DNA of 64,000 nt. It comes from Hymenobacter gelipurpurascens. GTDB taxonomy: Bacteria; Bacteroidota; Bacteroidia; Cytophagales; Hymenobacteraceae. The position numbers were made by a program, and so were the translations under genes. Under the pieces are notes generated by a model. The model was not told the origin of the DNA. It did no database searches and worked only from the letters and a program-made list of their open reading frames with translations. Location: contig NZ_FYEW01000003.1 in the NCBI RefSeq assembly GCF_900187375.1, positions 248,001-312,000 of the forward strand. The letters are read 5' to 3'. Numbering within the stretch: the first letter of the stretch is position 1; the number at the start of each line of letters is the position of its first letter. This document shows positions 45,304 to 53,920 of the stretch, piece by piece.

Positions 45304-46209
45304 ATGTCGCTACTTTTCAACGATTTCGCCAGCTGGAAAGCGCATTGCGCTGCCACCCAGGAACCACTCTACCAGCCCGTACTGGCCTACGAGATTGAGC
45401 AAAAGGGAAGAACTGAAGAGGAAATATGGAGTGGCCTACAGCGCGCCTACGACGTGATGCGCGATGCCGTGCACACCGGCCTGACCCAGGACATGACCTC
45501 CCGCTCGGGCATGGTGAACAATGGCGCCAAGAAAATTGCGGCCTCGCCGGTCACGGTGCTTTCGCCGGAGTTCAAGCAACTGATAACCCGGGCATTGGGT
45601 GCCAAGGAAGTAAACTCCTGCATGGGCCGCGTAGTAGCCGCGCCCACGGCGGGTGCCTCGGGTATTCTGCCCGGCGTGCTGGTTACGCTCCAGGATCTGC
45701 ACAAGCTCCAGGACCGCCAGATTCTGGAAGGCTTGTTGGTGGCGGCCGGTATTGCCCTCATCATTGAGCAAAATGCCTCCTTGGCCGGCGCCGTGGGCGG
45801 TTGCCAGGCCGAAACCGGGTCGGCAGCGGCTATGGGCTCGGGCGCTATTGTGTACTGCCTGGGCGGCTCCGTGGAGGAAACCTTTGCCGCCGTTGCCATC
45901 ACCATCCAGTGCATGCTAGGCCTCATCTGCGACCCGGTGGCGGGCTTAGTAGAGGTGCCGTGCGTGGTGCGCAACGCTTCGGCGGCGGCCATTGCCTTCT
46001 CGTCGGCCCAGATAGCCATTGCCGGCGTCGATCCAGTGATTCCAGTAGATCAGTGCGTGGCGGCCCTCGGTGAGGTAGGCCAAAGCATGGAAACGCGTTA
46101 CAAGGAAACTGCCCTGGGTGGCCTGGCTAATACTACGCGTGGCCGTGAAATTGAGAAAATGGTGCTGGTACAGGACGTACAAATTCTGCCCGACGAAGAC
46201 GACCAGTAG
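45304..46209 (+). CDS. sdaAA: L-serine ammonia-lyase, iron-sulfur-dependent, alpha subunit
   Basis: This 301-residue protein corresponds to the catalytic (C-terminal) half of SdaA, which turns L-serine into pyruvate and ammonia using a 4Fe-4S cluster. The signatures are MTSRSGMVNNGAKKI, NSCMGRVVAAPTAGASGILPG, GGCQAETGSAAAMGSGA and CDPVAGLVEVPCVVRNA. The beta half (SdaAB) is not adjacent, so it should be elsewhere in the genome. The gene converges with the channel-like protein on a 16-bp GGTGGCCTAGGCCACC palindrome. Confidence 0.95.
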   Translation: MSLLFNDFASWKAHCAATQEPLYQPVLAYEIEQKGRTEEEIWSGLQRAYDVMRDAVHTGLTQDMTSRSGMVNNGAKKIAASPVTVLSPEFKQLITRALGAKEVNSCMGRVVAAPTAGASGILPGVLVTLQDLHKLQDRQILEGLLVAAGIALIIEQNASLAGAVGGCQAETGSAAAMGSGAIVYCLGGSVEETFAAVAITIQCMLGLICDPVAGLVEVPCVVRNASAAAIAFSSAQIAIAGVDPVIPVDQCVAALGEVGQSMETRYKETALGGLANTTRGREIEKMVLVQDVQILPDEDDQ

Positions 46210-46224
46210 GTGGCCTAGGCCACC
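46209..46224. repeat. 16-bp palindrome GGTGGCCTAGGCCACC between convergent genes
   Basis: This is the longest perfect copy of the iterated GGCCTAGGCC word that I found. It starts at the last base of the sdaAA stop codon and lies 12 bp before the end of the opposite gene. Confidence 0.85.
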
Positions 46225-46235
46225 TGGACTGCTGA

Positions 46236-47285
46236 TTAAATAGGCTTGGTTTCTGGTGCCATGGTCAGTTTGGCCAGAAAGGTAATGGCGTGCGTGTAGC
46301 GTGTGCGCAGCTCCTGGTACTTGGCCCATGCGGCGGTTTCGTTGGGGTGCAGTGGTAGGCCGGCTTCCGTGAGCTTCTGATAAGCCGCGCGAAAATCTGC
46401 GTGATGTGGTGTGCTGTCGGGCGTGTACTCACTGAGTGCCTTTGGGGCTTCCGTTTTGGCGGAGTTCTCAAAAAAGCGGGCTACGCGGTTGATGGCCACG
46501 CAGCCAGCCTTAAAACTCATCACCATGTGCGGGTCGCGGGGCAGGTTCACGGTGCTGATGAGCAGGGCGGCGGTGTCCAGCATCAGATCGGCGGCGCTTA
46601 CCCACGACCGGCCCGGCTGTGGAGAGCGGAAAAAGGATAGAATGGGTAAGGAGGTGTGGGTTTCTTCGATATCGACAAACCACTGTTCCCAGTGCTGCCA
46701 GTGCGAGCCCTTCTCCAGCATATCCGCTTCCTGCAGCCACAGCAGTAGGTCTACGGCCGAGGCCTTTAAGCCCGCCCGCAATTCCAGGCGCGCTACCAAC
46801 TGCTCCCGCCGCGAGAAAGCCTGGTAAATGGTGGGCAGATAAGAGATGAGCAGCGTAAGCAGCAACAGGCCTAGCGTCGCCTCCGAGTACGACATGATGT
46901 TGGCCAGTCCGTGCTTGCTGGGTTCTTCCGAGCCCAGCGTAAGCAAAGAGCTGTTGCTGATACGGTAGCAGCGCTCCAGGTCGCCTTCGCCAAGCGCCCA
47001 GTAACACATGGTGTAGCCCAGGCTCACCACGCCCAACCACACAATGGGCAGGGCCACGAGGCCTACGGGCGCATACAGGGCCATTACTTTGTCGCGCTGC
47101 TCGTAGGTCTTGCCCAACGAGGCCATGCCGTTGAAAACGCGCCTGATTCCCTGGAACACCCAGTTGTTGAGCAGCACCGACTCGTTGCGGGGCAGCACGA
47201 AAGACCGAATGGCCGATAACACGGTGTAGGCCACCAAAAATGCGCCGACCGTAAAGGCCAGCCCCTTAATCCCAATATCCAGCAT
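46236..47285 (-). CDS. Membrane protein with an ion-channel-like pore segment
   Basis: This 349-residue protein has about four N-terminal membrane segments and a large cytosolic C-terminus. The segment YRISNSSLLTLGSEEP followed by the helix SYSEATLGLLLLTLLISYLP resembles the pore loop and second helix of two-TM potassium channels: LTLG replaces the usual TVGYG filter. It continues as TIYQAFSRREQLVARLELRAG, which I recall from unnamed channel-like proteins in several phyla. Ion selectivity, if any, is unknown. I chose the ATG at 47285; a GTG 12 bases upstream is possible. Confidence 0.6.
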   Translation of the reverse strand: MLDIGIKGLAFTVGAFLVAYTVLSAIRSFVLPRNESVLLNNWVFQGIRRVFNGMASLGKTYEQRDKVMALYAPVGLVALPIVWLGVVSLGYTMCYWALGEGDLERCYRISNSSLLTLGSEEPSKHGLANIMSYSEATLGLLLLTLLISYLPTIYQAFSRREQLVARLELRAGLKASAVDLLLWLQEADMLEKGSHWQHWEQWFVDIEETHTSLPILSFFRSPQPGRSWVSAADLMLDTAALLISTVNLPRDPHMVMSFKAGCVAINRVARFFENSAKTEAPKALSEYTPDSTPHHADFRAAYQKLTEAGLPLHPNETAAWAKYQELRTRYTHAITFLAKLTMAPETKPI

Positions 47286-47372
47286 GTAGCAATACACAAC
47301 ACGCGGCAGAACTACCGCCCGACTTGTACTACACTGGCGGGGCTGAGGTTGGCCAAGAGCCTGAGAACCTTG

Positions 47373-48776
47373 CTACTTGGCAACAGGCCGCGCCTTCCAG
47401 AGCTGCTTAAACGACTTGGGCGCAATCTGGACGGCCTCGCGGCGTTTGCTCCAGCCGGTCTGGCCCAGCAAACGGCTCAGTACCCAATTCTTTGCTGAAG
47501 CCGGCGCCAAATCCCACACCCAGCGGCGCTTCATGCCGTGCAGCCACAGCGTAATGGCGCGTTGCTCTTCTTTATCGGAAAGGCCTTCTTCTACACTCTG
47601 CTGGCGGTTTTTGAGCAGCAGGTTATGAATCGGAATCTTGACCGGGCACACGGAGGTACACGCGCCGCACAGGCTACTAGCAAAGCTCAAGTGCTTGTTT
47701 TCGGCCATGCCGCTCAGGTGGGGCGTAATGACGGAGCCGATAGGGCCGGAATAGGTAGCCTCGTAGGTGTGGCCGCCGATGTTCTTGTACACCGGACAGA
47801 TGTTGAGGCATGCGCCACATCGAATGCAATTGAGGGCCTCGCGCTTATCAGGCTGGGCCAGCAGGTTGGTGCGGCCGTTATCGAGCAGAATCACGAACAT
47901 CTCCTCGGGGCCATCCTTTTCCAGGGGCTGGCGTGGGCCGGTATAGATGGTGTTGTACACCGTCACTTGCTGGCCGGTGCCGCTGGTGCTGAGCAAGGGC
48001 CAGAACAGATCCAGGTCCTGCAGGCGCGGAATCACCTTCTCGATGCCCACAATGGCAATGTGCGTTTTGGGGAAAGTGGCCGAAAGCCGGGCGTTGCCTT
48101 CGTTTTCTGTCACGGCAATGGCGCCCGTATCGGCAATAATAAAGTTGCCGCCCGTAATGCCTACCTCGGCCGCCGTGTACTTATCGCGCAGCAGGTGCCG
48201 GGCTGTGAGCACTAGCTTCTGGGCGTCGTCGGTATACTCAATTCCTAGGTGCTTCACGAAGATATCGGCAATATCGAGCTTGCTTAGGTGCATGGCCGGC
48301 GTCACGATGTGGTAGGGCCGCTCGCCGTTCAGCTGCACAATAAACTCGCCCAAATCCGTCTCCACCGACTCAATACCGTTCTTTTCGAGGTATTTGTTCA
48401 GGTGAATTTCCTCGGTAGTCATGCTCTTGGCCTTCACCACGGTACGGGCCTTACGCCGATTCATGATTTTGCCGATTTCAAAAAGCGCTTCCTCCGCATT
48501 CTGCGCCCAAATCACTTTGCCACCCCGCGCCGTGAAGTTCTCCTCAAACTGCAGCAGGTACTGATCGAGGTTGTTGATAGCCTGCGACTTGAGGTAAGAA
48601 GCCCGCGCCCGCGCCAGCTCATGGTCAGCATAGAAGCCTAGGCCAGTCTGCACGGCCGCGTTGTACTTGCCAATGTTGAACCGGATTTTGCGCCGGTGCT
48701 CCAGGTCAAAGGCCTTGTTGTCGGCATCGGCCAGAAACTGCGTGGCCTTGGAAGGGGAGAGGGTCGTCGGGTTCAT
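47373..48776 (-). CDS. lutB: LutB-type lactate utilisation iron-sulfur protein
   Basis: This 467-residue protein has an LUD domain in the first 300 residues (VKAKSMTTEEIHLNKYLEK, ADTGAIAVTENEGNARL, PRLQDLDLFWPLL) and two 4Fe-4S clusters, CIRCGACLNICPVY and CGACTSVCPVKIP. In LutABC this protein takes part in lactate oxidation with LutA and LutC. Neither is adjacent here, so the complex would have to be made from genes elsewhere. The family call is firm; the lactate role is inferred from homologs. Confidence 0.93.
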   Translation of the reverse strand: MNPTTLSPSKATQFLADADNKAFDLEHRRKIRFNIGKYNAAVQTGLGFYADHELARARASYLKSQAINNLDQYLLQFEENFTARGGKVIWAQNAEEALFEIGKIMNRRKARTVVKAKSMTTEEIHLNKYLEKNGIESVETDLGEFIVQLNGERPYHIVTPAMHLSKLDIADIFVKHLGIEYTDDAQKLVLTARHLLRDKYTAAEVGITGGNFIIADTGAIAVTENEGNARLSATFPKTHIAIVGIEKVIPRLQDLDLFWPLLSTSGTGQQVTVYNTIYTGPRQPLEKDGPEEMFVILLDNGRTNLLAQPDKREALNCIRCGACLNICPVYKNIGGHTYEATYSGPIGSVITPHLSGMAENKHLSFASSLCGACTSVCPVKIPIHNLLLKNRQQSVEEGLSDKEEQRAITLWLHGMKRRWVWDLAPASAKNWVLSRLLGQTGWSKRREAVQIAPKSFKQLWKARPVAK

Positions 48777-48902
48777 AGCAGCACAGATAAATCAGCAGGT
48801 AGTAGCAAAGATAAAAGTCTGCAGTCTGCAAATAGTTTCTAGGCCACTTATCTGAGCGGCAGTGGCCTAGGATGGAGCTAGAATACTTGAAAATCAAGAA
48901 CG

Positions 48903-48994
48903 TGTCATGCTGAGCTTGCCGAAGCATCTCTATCGGAGCTAATCAGTTGAAGTTAGCACTGCGGTAGAGATGCTTCGGCAAGCTCAGCATGACA
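48903..48994. repeat. Intergenic palindromic repeat, 30-bp perfect arms (family copy B)
   Basis: The arms at 48903-48932 (TGTCATGCTGAGCTTGCCGA plus AGCATCTCTA) and 48965-48994 are perfect reverse complements around a 32-nt spacer. Compared with copy A at 2073, the block TTGCC replaces GGAGTC in the left arm and GGCAA replaces GACTCC in the right arm, so the fold is conserved. It lies in the gap between lutB and the M28 peptidase gene, with GGCCTAG-type words on both sides. Confidence 0.9.
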
Positions 48995-49032
48995 ACGGTT
49001 TTGTTCTAGGCCACTCTCAAGCCGTAAAGGCT

Positions 49033-50673
49033 TTACTTCACCACTACAGCAGGGCGCTGGTCGCGGTTGGCTAGCTCCCAGGCGGTGTGGAACACGAGGC
49101 GGGTGCGCTGCTCCAGTTTATCAAACGCAATGCGGTCTACATCATCGGTGGCTTTGTGGTAGTCCTGGTGTAGGCCACTGGTGTAGAAGATTACCGGAAT
49201 GCCCTGGCGTGCGAAGTTGTAATGGTCGGAGCGGGTGTAGAGCTGCTCGGGGTCGTTGGGGGCGTTGTATTTGTAGTCGAGCTTGAGGCGCGTGTAGCGC
49301 TTGTTGGCAGCCTCATTGAGCGCGTGCAGTTCCGGGCTGAGGCGGTCTGAGCCAATCAAATACACATAGTCACCTTTATTATTATGGTGTGGATCGTTGC
49401 GCCCGACCATATCAATGTTCAGGTCGGCGATGGTGCGGACTAGGGGCGCTACGGGGTTGCCGGTGTAGTATTGGGAGCCCAGCAGGCCCTTTTCTTCGCC
49501 GGTATTCAGCAAAAACAGAATGCTGCGCCTGGGCCCGTGGCCTTCCGCCTTGGCTTTGGCAAACGCATGGGCCAGCGTCAGTACGGCACTGGTGCCGGAG
49601 CCGTCGTCATCGGCACCGTTGTAAATGGTGTCATTCTGAATGCCCAGGTGGTCGTAGTGTGCCGAGATGACCAGCACTTCATCCTTCTTATCGGTGCCTT
49701 CCAACAGGCCTAGCACGTTTTCCGAGATCAGCTCGTCGCGGGTTTGCGGGATGGAAAACGTGAACGGCTGCGGCTGAAAGTTGACTACCGGCGGCTTGCC
49801 GCTGCTGTAGCTGCTCAGGACATAGTTCTGCAGGGTTTCGTTGGTGGTGCCTAGCATCGCCAGGCCCAGATCAACAGACGTAATGTAGGTGCCAATGCCT
49901 TCTGGTGGGGTATCGGCCAGCGCTTTCGCATCAAGCGGCAATACGGGCGGTTTGGCCAGAGAGTAAGCGGGCTCCGCTAGATAGTCCTTCAGGCCGGCTC
50001 CCATCGACTCAAACTGCGCGGTACCCGCAAACGTCACAACTATTACGCTACGGGCGCCTTTATCGCGGGCCAGAGCAGCTTTGCGGTAGCCGGAGCCCCA
50101 GGTGCTTTCCTGTTTGCCGCCGGAAAGTAGGTAATGGTCGCGGCCATCGGTGGGCTCGCCCTGCAGCACTATCACATCCTTGCCCCGGATGTCGGGCTGG
50201 TTGGCGTAGTCGTTGTAGCGGTCAGTCTCAATTCCGAAGCCCAAAAACACAGGCGCCGCTGGCGTAGGTGTGCGAAAAACGGAGGGGCCAAACCCAAAAA
50301 AATCGCGCATGCAGTCGAAATAGCGCCCATCAATGCTGAAAGAAGCATAGCCATTGGGCGCAGTGCGCACCAGGCCAAACGACTGCCAGTAGGGGTTTTT
50401 CGATTCCGTAACGGGGCCGCGTAGGCCTAGCGTTGCGAACTGCTTGGCCAGATAGTCGGCGGCTTTCTTCTGGCCGGGCTGGCCAGTTTCGCGGCCTTCG
50501 TAGGCATCCGAAGCCAGCTCCGTAAGATGGCGGCGCAAGTCGGCGGCCGTGACGGTGGCCGCAAACCGCACGGCCGGATCGGGAGTGGTAGCCGGAGCCA
50601 CACTTCGTTGCTGAGCCCAGGCCCCCGAAACGCACGTGAAACCGAGGAATGCAGAGAATAGAAGTTTGTTCAC
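49033..50673 (-). CDS. M28 family zinc metallopeptidase, exported (copy 1)
   Basis: This 546-residue protein has a signal peptide (MNKLLFSAFLGFTCVSGAWAQ). A PA-type insert precedes the catalytic domain. Zinc ligands and the general base are intact: SAHYDHLG (His), YNGADDDGSGTS (Asp), NTGEEKGLLGS (Glu pair), LNIDMVGR (Asp) and YTRSDHYNFA (His). M28 proteins are mostly aminopeptidases with two zinc ions. It is downstream of a paralog on the same strand. No C-terminal sorting domain is visible. Confidence 0.93.
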   Translation of the reverse strand: MNKLLFSAFLGFTCVSGAWAQQRSVAPATTPDPAVRFAATVTAADLRRHLTELASDAYEGRETGQPGQKKAADYLAKQFATLGLRGPVTESKNPYWQSFGLVRTAPNGYASFSIDGRYFDCMRDFFGFGPSVFRTPTPAAPVFLGFGIETDRYNDYANQPDIRGKDVIVLQGEPTDGRDHYLLSGGKQESTWGSGYRKAALARDKGARSVIVVTFAGTAQFESMGAGLKDYLAEPAYSLAKPPVLPLDAKALADTPPEGIGTYITSVDLGLAMLGTTNETLQNYVLSSYSSGKPPVVNFQPQPFTFSIPQTRDELISENVLGLLEGTDKKDEVLVISAHYDHLGIQNDTIYNGADDDGSGTSAVLTLAHAFAKAKAEGHGPRRSILFLLNTGEEKGLLGSQYYTGNPVAPLVRTIADLNIDMVGRNDPHHNNKGDYVYLIGSDRLSPELHALNEAANKRYTRLKLDYKYNAPNDPEQLYTRSDHYNFARQGIPVIFYTSGLHQDYHKATDDVDRIAFDKLEQRTRLVFHTAWELANRDQRPAVVVK

Positions 50674-50709
50674 AGATAGAATGAGGTGTAGCGGCTGGGT
50701 ATAAAAAAG

Positions 50710-50808
50710 CTGTCATCTGGTGCCCGGCTAGGCCAGTACTCCCGAAGCGCATCTTGTAAAGGATGGTCGCTGTACGGGAAACAGGCCTAGCCGGGCGCCG
50801 GATGACAG
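50710..50808. repeat. Palindromic repeat between the two M28 peptidase genes
   Basis: The arms at 50710-50734 (CTGTCATCTGGTGCCCGGCT plus AGGCC) and 50784-50808 match at 23 of 25 positions, the two differences being compatible with G-U pairs. Each arm contains a CTAGGCC/GGCCTAG word, and the outer ends begin TGTCAT like copy B. The spacer holds a second hairpin-like segment. It could act as a terminator-like structure, though it has no T run. Confidence 0.75.
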
Positions 50809-50826
50809 GTTTAACGGCTGTATAGT

Positions 50827-52518
50827 TTACTTCTTATTCGAGTCGACTACAATGCGCTGGTCGCGGTTAGCCAAATCCCAAGCGGTATAAAACACCAGGC
50901 GGGCGCGCTTCTCCGTCTTCGGAAACTCGATCTTCTCTACTTCGTCGCCGGCACCGTGGTAGTCATCGTGCACGCCGTTGAAGAAGAAGGCTACCGGAAT
51001 CCGGTGCTTCGCGAAGTTGTAGTGGTCGGAGCGGTAGTAGAAGCGGTTCGGGTCTTCCGGATCGTTGTAGCGGAAGTCGAGGTCCATTTGGGTGTACTTC
51101 TGGTTGGCGTTCTGCAGAATGGTGTGCAGTTCTGAGGAAAGCTTGTCGGAGCCAATCACGTACACATAGTCGCCTTTGCCTTCGTGGTCCTTATCGGTAC
51201 GGCCCACCATGTCGGTGTTCAGGTCGGCAATAGTGCTTTCCAGCGGGAAAATGGGGTGGTCAGTATAGTACTCCGAGCCCAGCAGGCCTTTTTCCTCGCC
51301 GGTTACGGTCAGGAACAGGATGCTGCGGCGCGGGCCGTGGCCTTCGGCTTTGGCTTTAGTAAAGGCCTGCGCCATTTCAATCACGGAAACTGTGCCCGAG
51401 CCATCGTCGTCGGCGCCGTTGTTTACCTCACCGTTGATGATGCCGATGTGGTCGTAGTGCGCCGAAAGCACCAGCACCTCGTTCTTGAGGTCGGTGCCTT
51501 CCAAGTAGCCCAGCACGTTTTCCGTCGTGAAGTCTTCGTGCTTTTTAGGCGCTTTCAGCAGCACTTTAGCTGGCTTGAAGGCGCTGGCGGCAGGCTTGCC
51601 GGCTTTGCCGGTAGCGGCCGTGTATTTGGTAACGTTGGCGGCCGTGGTGCCCAGGAGCTTGTAGCCCAAAGCCGGCGACACAAAGAAAGCCACCGTGCGG
51701 GGCGCTTCCTTGGCATCCTTGAAGGAAATACTGGGCCGGCTGATGTAAGGCGTCATGCGGGCCGCCAACTTCTCGAAATTGCTGTTGGGGTTGAAATCGA
51801 CGAAGAACACCGAGCGGGCGCCTTTCTGCGAAGCCAGCGCAGACTTGGCGCGGAAATCGGTGCCCCATTTGCTGTTTTGGCCGTCTTTGCCCAGCACGGC
51901 GGTGCCCTTCTCATTCATGGGCTCGCCCAGCATGATAATCAAGTCTTTGCCTTTCACGTCGCCTAGGCCACTGTAGTCGGAGTAGCCATCTTGCTCAATA
52001 CCGTAGCCCGCGAAAACCGGCTGAAGGGCTGTTTCCGTCTGGAAAGGCGAGTTGCCGGTGCCGTAGAAATCCTTCATCCAGGTGTAGGTCTGGCCGCCTA
52101 CTTTCAGCGTGGCGCCATCGGCCCAGGTGCTGCGCTCCATCGTGAAGTGCTGCAGATACGGGTTGTCGGAGCCTTGCACCGGGCCCGTCAGGCCGAGGTC
52201 CTTGAACTGCTTGCTGATGTACTCCGCCGCCATTTTCTGGCCTTTCTCACCGGTCTCGCGGCCTTCGTACGCATCCGAAGCCAAGATGGTCAGGTGCTGA
52301 CGCAGGTCGGCCTGCGTGATGGTTTCGCCGTACGTACGCGCCCAGTCGGCATCAACGGGAGCCTGCTTGGTGGGCTGGGTTTCGGCCGTGGGCGCGGTGG
52401 CTTCGGTTTTGTTCTTGCGCTTTACTTTGGTCTTGACCTTTTCAGGGGCCTGTTGGGCTACCGCCGAAGTAGCACAGCTAGCCGCTAGTAGCAGGGCTAG
52501 GAGGGAAGGTTTGTACAT
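50827..52518 (-). CDS. M28 family zinc metallopeptidase, exported (copy 2)
   Basis: This 563-residue paralog of the downstream gene has a signal peptide (MYKPSLLALLLAASCATSAVAQ) and a Lys/Thr-rich linker (KVKTKVKRKNKTEA). Zinc motifs are SAHYDHIG, NNGADDDGSGTV, TGEEKGLLGSEYY, LNTDMVGR and YRSDHYNFA. Long stretches are shared with copy 1 (for example LASDAYEGRETG and KGDYVYVIGSD). I chose the ATG at 52518 because it begins at the signal peptide; an open frame upstream to 52605 lacks a plausible signal. The pair looks like a local tandem duplication. Confidence 0.93.
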   Translation of the reverse strand: MYKPSLLALLLAASCATSAVAQQAPEKVKTKVKRKNKTEATAPTAETQPTKQAPVDADWARTYGETITQADLRQHLTILASDAYEGRETGEKGQKMAAEYISKQFKDLGLTGPVQGSDNPYLQHFTMERSTWADGATLKVGGQTYTWMKDFYGTGNSPFQTETALQPVFAGYGIEQDGYSDYSGLGDVKGKDLIIMLGEPMNEKGTAVLGKDGQNSKWGTDFRAKSALASQKGARSVFFVDFNPNSNFEKLAARMTPYISRPSISFKDAKEAPRTVAFFVSPALGYKLLGTTAANVTKYTAATGKAGKPAASAFKPAKVLLKAPKKHEDFTTENVLGYLEGTDLKNEVLVLSAHYDHIGIINGEVNNGADDDGSGTVSVIEMAQAFTKAKAEGHGPRRSILFLTVTGEEKGLLGSEYYTDHPIFPLESTIADLNTDMVGRTDKDHEGKGDYVYVIGSDKLSSELHTILQNANQKYTQMDLDFRYNDPEDPNRFYYRSDHYNFAKHRIPVAFFFNGVHDDYHGAGDEVEKIEFPKTEKRARLVFYTAWDLANRDQRIVVDSNKK

Positions 52519-52567
52519 AGAGACAGAAAGGAGGGTTGGGAAGTAGGTGAAAGTCCGCGTTACGGGC

Positions 52568-53047
52568 CTAGGGTTGCACAATGAGCACCGAGGCATAAGC
52601 CGCAACCCCTTCGCGGCGGCCTACAAAGCCCAGCTTCTCGGTGGTAGTGGCCTTGATGCTGATGTCGTTTTCTTCGATGCCCATCACCTCGGCCAGCACG
52701 CGCTGCATCTCGGCAATGTGCGGATTCACCTTGGGCGCTTCCAGGCAAATGGTCGAATCGATGTTGGAAACCGTGTAGCCACGCTCCCCGAGCAGACGCA
52801 TCACCTCAGCCAAGAGCCGCTTGCTGTCGATGCCCTTGTATTGGGGGTCGGTGTCGGGGAAATGGAAACCGATGTCGCGCAGGTTGGCGGCGCCAAGCAG
52901 CGCGTCGCAGATGACATGGATGAGCACATCGGCATCGGAGTGGCCTAGCGCGCCGTGGGTGTGCGGCACCTGAATGCCGCCAAGCCAAAACGGCAAGCCT
53001 TCCTGCAGTTGGTGAACGTCGTAGCCGAAGCCGGTACGGATTTTCAT
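52568..53047 (-). CDS. ispF: 2-C-methyl-D-erythritol 2,4-cyclodiphosphate synthase (IspF)
   Basis: This 159-residue enzyme is part of the MEP isoprenoid pathway and forms a cyclic diphosphate with release of CMP. The zinc ligands are in GFGYDVHQL and GALGHSDADVLIHVICDALLGA. FPDTDPQYKG and IKATTTEKLGFVGRREGVAA are family signatures. I chose the ATG at 53047. Other MEP genes are not in the window. Confidence 0.97.
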   Translation of the reverse strand: MKIRTGFGYDVHQLQEGLPFWLGGIQVPHTHGALGHSDADVLIHVICDALLGAANLRDIGFHFPDTDPQYKGIDSKRLLAEVMRLLGERGYTVSNIDSTICLEAPKVNPHIAEMQRVLAEVMGIEENDISIKATTTEKLGFVGRREGVAAYASVLIVQP

Positions 53048-53227
53048 AAAGGCGAAAGTATGAAGGGTATGAGGTGGCAAGTTACAGGAACGCGCCGGTC
53101 TGGCAGCGCTAGGCCACCCTGCTGAAAATTACACCAGAAAAAGTGCGCTAGAGCTAAAGTAAAAGGCGACATCAATCGTCAAGAAGAACGGGGAACTATC
53201 CGTAGCTGAAAATTGATAGTAAAAAAC

Positions 53228-53263
53228 CTATGGAAACTTAGGAATCGTTTAAAGTTTCCATAG
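53228..53263. promoter_or_regulatory. Perfect inverted-repeat operator upstream of the tetR gene
   Basis: The arms CTATGGAAACTT (53228-53239) and AAGTTTCCATAG (53252-53263) are perfect 12-bp reverse complements with a 12-nt spacer. The right arm directly touches the TACCTTTG -7 box and the left arm lies about where the -33 element would sit, so a bound dimer should block RNA polymerase. A TetR-type autoregulatory operator is the natural reading. Confidence 0.75.
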
Positions 53264-53271
53264 TACCTTTG
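53264..53271 (+). promoter_or_regulatory. -7 box TACCTTTG of the efflux operon
   Basis: This exact TAnnTTTG match lies 10 bp before the regulator ATG and directly after the operator, so the transcript would have an almost absent leader. Confidence 0.65.
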
Positions 53272-53281
53272 CCCCGAAGAC

Positions 53282-53896
53282 ATGGAAGTGAAAGACAGAA
53301 TTCTGCAAGCTGGCCGCGAGCTTTTCACGCGCAACGGCATCAAAAGTGTTTCGATGGACGACATCGCCACGCACTTGGGCATCTCCAAAAAAACCCTATA
53401 TAAATGGTTTGAGAACAAAGACCAGATTGTGTCAGCGGTTATGTCCAGCCACCTGAACGGGGTGCAGGGCGAGTGCGAAATGATCATCGGCAAGACCCGC
53501 AACGCGGTTGACGAAATGGTGCAGATGATGGACTGGGCCAAACGCCAGTTCGCCGACATGAACCCAAGCGCCATTCACGATCTGCGCAAGTACTACCCTG
53601 CGGCCTGGAACCTGTTTCATGCCCATAAGAGCAAGTACATCCTGAGCCAAATTCAGGATAACCTGCGCCGGGGCGTGGCCGAAGGCCTCTACCGCGCCGA
53701 CCTGGACATTGAAGTGCTTTCGCGCCTGCGCCTAGCCCAAATTGATATTCTGTTCGACCCCACCGTGTTTCCGCATGCCGAGTTCGATCAGCCGCGCGTG
53801 CAAATGGCATGTAACGAGCATTTCCTGCTGGGGATGGTCACGCTGAAAGGCCACAAGCTGATAAATGAGTACCGTCATGTGACGGAAGAAGAATAG
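53282..53896 (+). CDS. TetR/AcrR family transcriptional regulator
   Basis: This 204-residue protein has an N-terminal helix-turn-helix (KDRILQAGRELFTRNGIKSV, MDDIATHLGISKKTLYKWFEN) and a C-terminal ligand-binding domain of helices that I do not recognise. It starts 18 bp after a perfect inverted repeat and is followed 24 bp later by tolC-like, adaptor and RND genes, so it is likely the local repressor of the pump, released by an unknown compound. The start at 53282 follows the -7 box by only 10 bp. Confidence 0.93.
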   Translation: MEVKDRILQAGRELFTRNGIKSVSMDDIATHLGISKKTLYKWFENKDQIVSAVMSSHLNGVQGECEMIIGKTRNAVDEMVQMMDWAKRQFADMNPSAIHDLRKYYPAAWNLFHAHKSKYILSQIQDNLRRGVAEGLYRADLDIEVLSRLRLAQIDILFDPTVFPHAEFDQPRVQMACNEHFLLGMVTLKGHKLINEYRHVTEEE

Positions 53897-53920
53897 GCTT
53901 CAACACCCGCTTTTGACTAT

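Noticed and set aside
35587..52518. T9SS cargo domains (type A or B CTD) on the exported hydrolases
   Set aside because: The ends of the PafA-like, GH92 and M28 proteins lack the usual C-terminal sorting motifs, so periplasmic or other targeting is more likely.
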